Source: Spirochaetia bacterium
GTDB lineage: Bacteria; Spirochaetota; Leptospiria; Leptospirales; Leptonemataceae
Assembly: GCA_029880625.1 (NCBI GenBank)
Contig: JAOUOA010000116.1
Coordinates: forward strand, 1-7,689
Direction of reading: 5' to 3'
Length of the DNA: 7,689 nucleotides
The position numbers were made by a program, and so were the translations under genes. Below are positions 1-5,498 of this stretch, one piece after another. Within the stretch, counting starts at the first letter, position 1, and each line of letters starts with the position of its first letter. Under the pieces are notes generated by a model. That model saw only the letters and a program-made list of their open reading frames with translations, was not told the DNA's origin and did no database searches.

Positions 1-378
1 GGATGGATGGGTTTTGTACAAAGAAGCACTCCCCTTGAACTGGATAATCCTGTAAAAATCCTGGGGAATGTCGGTGCTGTTTTAGCATTCATTGGAACAA
101 CCCTACTTGTAGTCAGAAGATTTACGGCGCCCAAGGCAACAGGGATCATGACATTTTATGATTCTTCCTTCCTGTTTAACTTCTATCTTGTAATCGTTAC
201 AGGAATTGGAGCAGAACTTGCGCGTCTCGGAGAAATGCCTGCTGTCGCTTTTGGTGTTTACTTCATCCACCTGGTAACAATTTTTTATCTGCTGGCTTAT
301 CTGCCATTTACCAAATTTGCACACCTTCTTTACAGAACAACTGCAATGGTATATGCTAAAGCTTCAGGAAGAAATTAA
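1..378 (+). CDS. qmoC: QmoC-like subunit of quinone-interacting oxidoreductase, C-terminal part (5' end outside window)
   Basis: The frame is open from base 1 and ends at TAA 376-378, so only the last 125 codons are visible. The fragment is an integral membrane domain with about three hydrophobic helices (around window residues 20-36, 56-71 and 81-99). It ends in a basic tail with conserved-looking histidines in 'YFIHL' and 'KFAHLLYRT', the pattern of HdrE/NarI-like b-type cytochrome domains. The wording of the end (NPVKILGN near the start, 'LPFTKFAHLLYRT' near the stop) matches my memory of QmoC, which joins an HdrC-like iron-sulfur part to this membrane part. In sulfate reducers QmoABC exchanges electrons between the menaquinone pool and APS reductase. 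The iron-sulfur half would lie to the left and is not seen, so a related Hdr/Dsr membrane subunit (for example DsrM-like) is the alternative. A strong terminator follows 43 bases after the stop, consistent with the last gene of an operon. Confidence 0.78.
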   Translation, partial: GWMGFVQRSTPLELDNPVKILGNVGAVLAFIGTTLLVVRRFTAPKATGIMTFYDSSFLFNFYLVIVTGIGAELARLGEMPAVAFGVYFIHLVTIFYLLAYLPFTKFAHLLYRTTAMVYAKASGRN

Positions 379-421
379 GGTTCAGCATATAAAATCAGTT
401 CATTCTGGGCTGAAAATATTT

Positions 422-453
422 AAAAAAGGGATGTTTAAAAGCATCCCTTTTTT
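422..453 (+). terminator. Rho-independent terminator after qmoC, probably bidirectional
   Basis: A perfect stem GGGATG/CATCCC (428-433 with 442-447) has an 8-nt loop. It is flanked by A6 on the left (422-427) and T6 on the right (448-453), giving up to 12 continuous pairs and a U-tract in either direction. It lies 43 nt after the qmoC stop and fits the end of that operon. It also overlaps the likely start codon of the next gene (ATG 431-433). Confidence 0.85.
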
Positions 454-2026
454 AATTTCATCAGCAGTTTTTTACATCCTATTACTACCTTCGCCGCTTC
501 TGCCTTTTGAGATTCCTTATGAAGTTCAGCAATTTAATTTGGCTCCCAACATCCAGTATCTTGCACTGGAGAAAAATTTAAGTATTGAGGAAATCCCGCA
601 AAATACTGGATGGAAGAAACTTGAAAAATCTAATGTAAACTTCGGCTATTCCTCCCGCCATTACTGGTTTAGAACAGAAATTACCAATTCCAGTTTTCCA
701 TCTTCGTTATTTATAAATCTGAATGCAAATCAACTGGACCATGTTGATTTTTATATTGGAAACAATGGCAGTTTTACTCACAGCATTGCAGGGGATGATC
801 ATCCTTTTCCAGAATGGAGCTACCCTTATTCCAGCCCTACTGTAAAAATTCATTTTAATGAAGGCGAATCTAAAATAATATATATCCACGTCAAATCTGA
901 AAGCGTAATTTCTTTCTGGATCCGGGCTTACAGGGAAGCTGGCTTTACTGAAATGAAGTTAAAAAACAGGTATACAAACTGGACTTACATCATTTCTGCA
1001 TCTGTATGCATTTTATTTTTAATTTATCTCGGCAGAATCACACGTGACAGGAGGTTTTATTTCCTCATAGCCATTATTGTAAACTTCACTTTCTATTTCA
1101 TGATGATATCAGGTAACTCTTATATTTTATGGCCTGAAATACCCTGGTTTCAGGATAGACTTCTTCTTCTTCTCGCCGCAGCAGGACTGCAGCAGATCAT
1201 ATATTTTTTAATCCGCTTTTTGCAACTTCGCGAAATCTCCAGACTTCTGTACTATGTATATGCAGCTCTTTTTGTTATGGTGTTTCCTATCTATCTTTCT
1301 GCAATTGAGCAAACAGCCTTTCTTCTTCAATGGACACTGATCGTTGCATTTGTCTGTTATCCTGTATTTCTGCTTACAACCGTTTATCTTTTATTCAAAA
1401 AAGGGAATTACGTAAAATATCTTTTTTTTCTCCTGGTTATTGTCGGAAGCAGCCTCTTTGCAAGAACATTGACCCTGGCAGGAATTCTTCCCTATCTTGA
1501 CATCACATACGACAGCGGACCTTATGCTTTCCCTTTTATCCTGATTTTAATTGTAAGCGTCTTATATGATAAATATAAAGCAGTTCAAATCGAAAAAGAA
1601 AATCTGGAGAAAGAATACAATAAAATATTTTCTGAAATTAACAATAAAATAAATTTATCGAAAATAGAAAATTTAAATGTGGAGAGCATTCTAAAAAAAA
1701 TACACAGCATATCAAAATCAGAAGATTTTTTTCAAATCAACTACTCACTTCAGGAAATGGCTGACAGCATCGGCATTCGTCCGGATCAGCTCTCAGAAAT
1801 ATTCAGCAGAATTTTAAATACAACATTCATCCATTTTTTGAAGATTCTTCGCATACACCATGCAAAAAATCTTATTGAACAAAACCCTCAAAAAGACTTT
1901 TCCGATATCGCATTTGAATGCGGTTTCGCATCAAAATCAGAATTCAATCAGGCCTTTAAAGAAATCACCCGGCTGCCGCCATCAGATTTCAAAAAGCATA
2001 GCGAAAAACCAAGAATTCAAGAATAG
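431..2026 (+). CDS. Membrane-anchored AraC-family regulator with 7TMR-DISM sensor
   Basis: This is a 531-residue sensor-regulator. From ATG 431 it begins with a signal-peptide or anchor-like stretch (residues 1-25). Next comes a 7TMR-DISMED2-type extracytoplasmic beta domain (about 37-169) with the family's hallmark 'GYSSRHYWFRTEITN' and a 'DHVDFYIGNNG' strand. A multi-helix 7TM-DISM-type membrane region follows (about 184-382), then a charged coiled-coil linker (about 383-422) and a two-HTH AraC domain (about 436-524; 'MADSIGIRPDQLSEIFSR' and 'DIAFECGFASKSEFNQAF', ending PPSDFKK). In related 7TMR-DISM receptors the outer domain is proposed to bind carbohydrate-like ligands and the inside carries a kinase or cyclase. 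Here the output is direct DNA binding from the membrane. The frame is open further left, with ATGs at 317 and 353 inside qmoC, but only the 431 start gives a clean signal peptide. No good Shine-Dalgarno precedes any of the three. The ligand and target genes are unknown. Confidence 0.85.
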   Translation: MFKSIPFLISSAVFYILLLPSPLLPFEIPYEVQQFNLAPNIQYLALEKNLSIEEIPQNTGWKKLEKSNVNFGYSSRHYWFRTEITNSSFPSSLFINLNANQLDHVDFYIGNNGSFTHSIAGDDHPFPEWSYPYSSPTVKIHFNEGESKIIYIHVKSESVISFWIRAYREAGFTEMKLKNRYTNWTYIISASVCILFLIYLGRITRDRRFYFLIAIIVNFTFYFMMISGNSYILWPEIPWFQDRLLLLLAAAGLQQIIYFLIRFLQLREISRLLYYVYAALFVMVFPIYLSAIEQTAFLLQWTLIVAFVCYPVFLLTTVYLLFKKGNYVKYLFFLLVIVGSSLFARTLTLAGILPYLDITYDSGPYAFPFILILIVSVLYDKYKAVQIEKENLEKEYNKIFSEINNKINLSKIENLNVESILKKIHSISKSEDFFQINYSLQEMADSIGIRPDQLSEIFSRILNTTFIHFLKILRIHHAKNLIEQNPQKDFSDIAFECGFASKSEFNQAFKEITRLPPSDFKKHSEKPRIQE

Positions 2027-2099
2027 AAAATATCATCCACCTCCTGCAGACGCCGCATACGGAGGACTGTTTAATAAAGGACCATAAGATTTATATTGA

Positions 2100-2519
2100 T
2101 TAAAAGGTGACCCTGTTTCTGCCGTTTTCTTTGGATTCATAGAGTTTCTTGTCGGCAATTTTAATCAACTCCCATACATTATCAGGCATTTGATCATGGC
2201 TTAACTCACAAACGCCAAAACTGGAAGTAATTCCTATGGTAATATCAATATATACGACTTGATGTTCGGCTACTGCTTTACGAATTCTTTCTGCAAGAGC
2301 TGCCGCATCAGAAAGTGTTGTTTCCGGACTAATAATGAGAAATTCTTCGCCTCCGTACCTTGCAAGCCAGTCTATATCTTTTCGATTTTGATCCTGGATC
2401 AGATCTGTAAACGATGCCAGAATTAAATCCCCTGCCCGATGTCCGTATGTATCGTTAACTTTTTTAAAAAAATCGATATCGCAAAAAATTAAAAAGACAT
2501 AAAGAAGCGAAAGACTCAC
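2100..2519 (-). pseudogene. GGDEF (diguanylate cyclase) C-terminal fragment, 5' part deleted
   Basis: The 139-codon frame starts at best from GTG 2517-2519 and holds most of a GGDEF domain. It shows the metal-binding 'CDIDFFKKVNDTYGHRAGD', the active site 'RYGGEEF' (fragment residues 54-60), a helix 'AALAERIRKAV', 'TSSFGV', and the closing 'ADKKLYESKENGRN'. The intact family synthesises cyclic di-GMP. Missing are the opening 'DxLTxLxNRR' helix and any sensor domain. The frame begins abruptly within the first beta strand, with non-homologous codons before it and a stop at about 2545. The allosteric I-site is degenerate (KDID where RxxD is expected). It runs toward the AraC-type gene, with about 73 nt between the two stops. 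Together with the sensory remnant immediately upstream it looks like the two ends of one gene that lost its middle. The alternative, a functional stand-alone mini-GGDEF, is unlikely because the first part of the fold is absent. Confidence 0.72.
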
Positions 2520-2523
2520 TGCT

Positions 2524-3057
2524 TTAAACCATCCTGCCAGGGAAATTTATTTTTGTAGAATAAATCAACAGCCATGAATTCGGCACAATTTTCAGTCCGT
2601 CAACCGTTTTGACTTTCAGAAATTTCCCATTTTTTGTATGGATTTCCCGGCAGATGCTTTTACCATTTAAGAAGATTTCATCATTCTGGCCTATATTGGA
2701 AAAATAAATTCCGATGGATCACGAACTTTCAAGAATTTCCGGTTCCAGATGAAAATCTGCAGTCATGAAAAAATGATTGATGCGTTTTTCAGGTTTTATA
2801 TTAAATATTTTATTTGGAATAACGGGAAAGTTTTTTATTGGTATATAATATTCAGACGAAAATGAATTCAGTTCCGTTTGAATATCTGAAAATCCCTGTT
2901 TAATATGCCATTTCTGTGCTGTCAGATCAACGAAAAATTTTTTTTGCGTATTATTTTGAAATCCATCTACAGAACAACCCTGCAAAATTGAAATCAATAG
3001 AATAGCCTGGATACCAATATATATATATTGGTATTGAAAATTTCTGCATGGACAATT
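2524..3057 (-). pseudogene. Sensory N-terminal remnant of the same cyclase gene, frameshifted
   Basis: Two minus-strand frames join into one plausible domain. The first is open from about 3057 to the stop at 2719-2721. It carries a hydrophobic stretch ending in a lipobox-like 'LLISILQGCS', so the ancestor was probably an exported lipoprotein-type or membrane-anchored sensor. There is no ATG, and the only candidate start in it is TTG 2995-2997, which would leave an implausibly short signal peptide. The second frame is open from 2762 to the stop at 2524-2526 and continues with 'IGQNDEIFLNGKSICREIH'. That resembles the 'eIYLNG' strand of the jelly-roll-like sensory domains found before 7TM regions in some bacterial cyclases (a family resemblance from memory). 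The change of frame lies about 2720-2760. The next gene part, the GGDEF fragment, begins within 25 bases, leaving no room for the membrane region. The function is lost. The joining of the fragments is inferred from order, strand and the usual domain arrangement. Confidence 0.55.
3011..3034. repeat. Perfect 24-nt palindrome (ATACCAATAT core)
   Basis: The 24 bases read identically on both strands: ATACC, then an alternating A/T centre, then GGTAT. The palindrome lies within the 5' part of the decayed cyclase gene, in the codons just before its lipobox. It could be a regulator-binding site, a cruciform-prone AT tract or chance within an AT-rich region. It has no T-tract, so it is not a typical terminator. 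Confidence 0.6.
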
Positions 3058-3151
3058 TTAAGAAAAACCATAAAACTTCTGGGTTTCATTTGTTATTATA
3101 AAACCAGATTTCTCTTTATGCGTAAATTTATAGCAGCATAAAAGACAGGAA

Positions 3152-3170
3152 CCTTGATATTTAATCAAGG
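3152..3170. other. Short hairpin, possible weak terminator
   Basis: CCTTGAT and ATCAAGG form a perfect 7-bp stem around the 5-nt loop ATTTA. On the plus strand it is followed by CTTTAT, too poor in T for a confident rho-independent terminator. No intact gene ends next to it. It could belong to a gene that has since decayed. Confidence 0.35.
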
Positions 3171-3691
3171 CTTTATCTATGTCAACCTTTTATCAATATA
3201 TTTATCTGCATTTACTTCATTTCTTTTCAGAGGCATTTCCTGTTCGTACAGAGTCCTTCGTGCTGAAAGGATAAAATCCAAAAAAAATCAACATCGCATC
3301 TAATTTGAATGATACGGCGCAAAATATTTCTTTTTCAAAATTGAAATTAAAGATTCTCACGGACATTTGTTTATCCTATAAAAACAGCAAATTTGATTTT
3401 ATACAGTTTTATCGACCTTATGATTCTAACGATAAAAAGTACTGTCTGATTTCAATTTCAGACCATTATCCTTGAATGCTGTCACAGTCAGGGCCGCACT
3501 GCGGGACTCTTCTTAGGAATTTGAGCGGAGTTCCTCCATCGATAGATGATTTATTAAAGGCCGGAAATACAAAAAACACCCTCAGATAAAGAACCAAAGA
3601 ATTAAGAATACTGTGAAAATCATATTTCAGCAGTTCCGAAAGGGTATTTCAAGCAGTCTTTTTTATTTTAAATAAATATTTTCCTTGAATA

Positions 3692-3720
3692 TTTAAATTC
3701 AAATCAACATCATGTATAAT
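3692..3720 (+). promoter_or_regulatory. Candidate sigma70-type promoter for the 3912 operon
   Basis: TTTAAA (3692-3697) and a consensus TATAAT (3715-3720) are separated by 17 nt. The -10 box is perfect and the -35 box partial. It would start transcription near 3727, giving a leader of about 185 nt before ATG 3912. A weaker alternative is TTGATT 3801-3806 with TAAAAT 3822-3827 (15-nt spacing). The surrounding AT richness makes false hits likely. Confidence 0.4.
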
Positions 3721-3868
3721 TGAAACTGATTTAGAAATTCAGATCAGACCATTCATGAATTCATCCGGACTGGTAATTTTATAATAAATAGAGTTCAGAA
3801 TTGATTGTATTGCTGATCCGGTAAAATCTAAACATTATCCTTAAAAAATATAAATCGGGAGAATATTG

Positions 3869-3895
3869 ATGATACTGAATGGGGCTCATGAGTAA
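3869..3895 (+). other. Possible 8-codon leader peptide upstream of the 3912 gene
   Basis: ATG 3869-3871 is preceded at 7 nt by GGGAG (3857-3861), a good ribosome-binding site. It opens a tiny frame MILNGAHE that stops at TAA 3893-3895, 16 nt before ATG 3912. Its stop is near the next gene's Shine-Dalgarno, so translational coupling is possible. Very short frames occur by chance, so this rests mainly on the ribosome-binding site. Confidence 0.3.
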
Positions 3896-3901
3896 TCATC
3901 C

Positions 3902-3906
3902 GGAGG
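3902..3906 (+). promoter_or_regulatory. Shine-Dalgarno GGAGG that sets the start at 3912
   Basis: GGAGG sits 5 nt before ATG 3912. The in-frame ATGs at 3879 and 3888 lack a comparable site, and the segment they would add (MGLMSNHPEES) contains this ribosome-binding site as coding sequence. The start at 3912 is therefore preferred. Confidence 0.8.
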
Positions 3907-3911
3907 AATCT

Positions 3912-4532
3912 ATGATAGAAAAAACTGGAAAAATAATTAAATCCCTTTTCATAGAAGAGGTGGAAGATTCTGCTGCACCCGCATCTTCTGAACAGCCGTC
4001 TCCCGCTTCTGCCCAATCATCTCCATCTCCTGCTGCAGCTTCTTCTGCCGCATCAAACTCCGATGTAAAAAAAATGATCGATCGGCTCAGTGAAGTGATC
4101 GCTTCTCAAAATCAGGATGGATTTGATTATCTTGAATACAGAAATGCCATCAAAGAACTCATTCTAAACGGTCAACCGGAAAGCACTGCATTTCTGACCG
4201 TTTTTACAACAGCCAAAACTCTTGGTGTTACCAAACAGTCTCTTGTTGAATCAGCAAATTTTTATATTTCCCTGCTGGAATCAGAAAACAGCGAGTTTAA
4301 CAATGAATTGAATTCAGCAAAAAATTCAGATATAACCGAAAAAGAAAATACAATCGCTATGCTGGAAAAAGAAATTGCAAAATCCATCAAGGAAAAAGAA
4401 AAACTGGAAAAAGAAATCCAGGGTTCAAAAGATAAACTGAGCAGCGCCAGTTCTGCATTTACTGCCGCATACCAGAATATCCATACAAAAATAAAAGATG
4501 ACATTCAAAAACTTGAAAAATACGTTAAGTGA
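3912..4532 (+). CDS. Coiled-coil cytoplasmic protein, first gene of the SBP-OmpA/ABC cluster
   Basis: This is a 206-residue soluble protein with no signal peptide or membrane helix. A short N-terminal amphipathic segment (MIEKTGKIIKSLFIEE) is followed by an Ala/Ser/Pro/Gln-rich linker (about residues 20-49). A small helical domain comes next (about 50-120) with 'GFDYLEYRNAIKELI' and 'AKTLGVTKQSLVESANFY', and then a long charged coiled coil (about 121-206) rich in KEKEKLEKE-type repeats. I do not know a characterised function. The plan of basic N-tip, low-complexity linker, GFDYLEY helical module and coiled coil resembles uncharacterised proteins I recall beside similar ABC/OmpA clusters. The stop overlaps the ribosome-binding site of the next gene (9 nt to its ATG), so the two are co-translated. 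A plausible role is a cytoplasmic adaptor or scaffold that pairs by coiled coil with the membrane protein encoded next; this is inference. Confidence 0.8.
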   Translation: MIEKTGKIIKSLFIEEVEDSAAPASSEQPSPASAQSSPSPAAASSAASNSDVKKMIDRLSEVIASQNQDGFDYLEYRNAIKELILNGQPESTAFLTVFTTAKTLGVTKQSLVESANFYISLLESENSEFNNELNSAKNSDITEKENTIAMLEKEIAKSIKEKEKLEKEIQGSKDKLSSASSAFTAAYQNIHTKIKDDIQKLEKYVK

Positions 4533-4541
4533 GGAAATATT

Positions 4542-5486
4542 ATGAATGATATCAAAACTAAATCATTCTGGCAAAGACCCGAAGGGAATACAGGGGCTCT
4601 CTTTATTGCAGTAATGATTATCGGCGGAGGTTACCTGCTGTATGTGATGCTGCCCACAATTATTATCCTTCTGGAAAATACGCTTTATGCTGTCATACTG
4701 GGGATCGCTCTTTTTGCAGTTATCTATATGATTCTCGACAGAAGACTCCGTACTCTTATATGGTATCTTTACAAAATGCTCATGCGTTTTCTTACAGGGC
4801 TCATCATCACCATTGATCCCTTAAAAATTCTCGATTCTTACATTGATCACCTTAAAGAATCGCTGGATAAAATGAATTCGCATATTACAAATTTAAAGCA
4901 GGAAATCAGAAAACTCAAGGATGTCATTTCAAAAAATGAAGACGAAATGAACAAGGAATTTGCTGTTGCCAAAAAAGCAAAGGATAAAAATGATCCTAAA
5001 ATCGCATCTCTTAGCGTTCGTCAGGCAGAACGCCTCAAAAAATCCAACGAAAGCCTTTCCGTCCTTCTGAAAAAACTGGAAAATGTTTACAAGATGCTCA
5101 TGCGGGTTTATGAAAATGCAAGTTATCTTCTTAAAGATACGGAAAACGAAGTGGATATCCGAAAAAGAGAATATACAGCCATCAAAGCGGGGCATTCTGC
5201 ATTTACATCGGCCATGAAAATCATAAAAGGCGATCCGGATAAAATGGAAATTTTCAACATGTCCATGGATTCCGTTGCCGATGAAGTCTCCATGAAAATC
5301 GGAGAAATGGAACGATTTATGGAGCTGTCCTCCAATGTACTTGCCCGTGTGGATCTTGAAAATGCAGTTTTTGAAGAACAGGGTTTTGCTTCGCTTGAGC
5401 AGTGGGAAAAAGAAAGCACGCTGCTCAAAGATAAATCGGACGGTCACAATTTAACCGCCAAAGGGAAATATTCTGATTTATTTTAA
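4542..5486 (+). CDS. Two-TM inner-membrane protein with long PspA/IM30-like helical domain
   Basis: This 314-residue protein starts at ATG 4542, with GAGGA at 4531-4535. After a short N-terminus it has two strongly hydrophobic helices (about 17-44 and 47-65), a basic turn (DRRLRT), and a further amphipathic or hydrophobic segment (about 70-91). From about 93 the remainder is mostly helix. It opens with 'DPLKILDSYIDHLKESLDK', much like the 'DPEKML...' opening of PspA/Vipp1. A long coiled coil follows to about 205, then helices ending in 'DPDKMEIFNMSMDSVADEV' and 'MKIGEMERFMELSSNVL', in the style of the late helices of PspA/ESCRT-III proteins. PspA family members form membrane-bound rods or rings and respond to envelope stress. 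True PspA has no membrane helices, so this would be an anchored variant. The homology is judged by eye from helix pattern and length and is not proven. The gene is 12 nt upstream of the SBP-OmpA gene, so the products probably act together at the inner membrane. Confidence 0.8.
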   Translation: MNDIKTKSFWQRPEGNTGALFIAVMIIGGGYLLYVMLPTIIILLENTLYAVILGIALFAVIYMILDRRLRTLIWYLYKMLMRFLTGLIITIDPLKILDSYIDHLKESLDKMNSHITNLKQEIRKLKDVISKNEDEMNKEFAVAKKAKDKNDPKIASLSVRQAERLKKSNESLSVLLKKLENVYKMLMRVYENASYLLKDTENEVDIRKREYTAIKAGHSAFTSAMKIIKGDPDKMEIFNMSMDSVADEVSMKIGEMERFMELSSNVLARVDLENAVFEEQGFASLEQWEKESTLLKDKSDGHNLTAKGKYSDLF

Positions 5487-5498
5487 CGGGAGAAAGGA

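Larger units (their letters stand above)
3061..3868. other. Long stretch with no intact gene; short open-frame fragments of unknown origin
   Basis: No frame here has a start, a ribosome-binding site and a length typical of a gene. Three stretches look more protein-like than chance would suggest but lack a start: plus 3275-3475 (66 codons, contains 'FIQFYRPYDSNDKKYC'), minus 3177-about 3285 (contains 'LSARRTLYEQEMPLKRNEVN') and minus 3466-3648 (60 codons, contains 'GGTPLKFLRRVPQCGPDC'). The first and third overlap tail to tail, so at least one boundary is accidental. None matches a family I recognise. A locally GC-richer patch lies around 3478-3560. With the broken cyclase next door, the simplest reading is a region of gene decay. 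The right end (about 3692-3868) is the leader and promoter zone of the downstream operon. Confidence 0.45.

Noticed and set aside
317..430. Longer N-terminus for the AraC-type sensor, starting at ATG 317 or 353
   Set aside because: Both starts lie within the qmoC coding region, lack a ribosome-binding site, and would put over 25 polar residues before the signal-like helix. ATG 431 is preferred, though not proven.
2040..2065. Hairpin CCTCC/GGAGG between the AraC-type gene and the GGDEF fragment as a shared terminator
   Set aside because: Only 5 pairs with a 16-nt loop and no T-tract on either strand. It is too weak to call.
3685..3720. TTGAAT at 3685-3690 as the -35 partner of TATAAT at 3715-3720
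   Set aside because: The spacing is 24 nt, too long for a sigma70 promoter. TTTAAA at 3692-3697 with 17 nt fits better.
3879..3911. Start of the coiled-coil gene at ATG 3879 or 3888
   Set aside because: Neither has a good ribosome-binding site, and the extra codons would contain the strong GGAGG that serves ATG 3912.
5123..5447. Minus-strand open frames opposite the two-TM helical protein gene
   Set aside because: They lie wholly inside a well-supported plus-strand gene, have no ribosome-binding sites and give unconvincing proteins. They are shadow frames.
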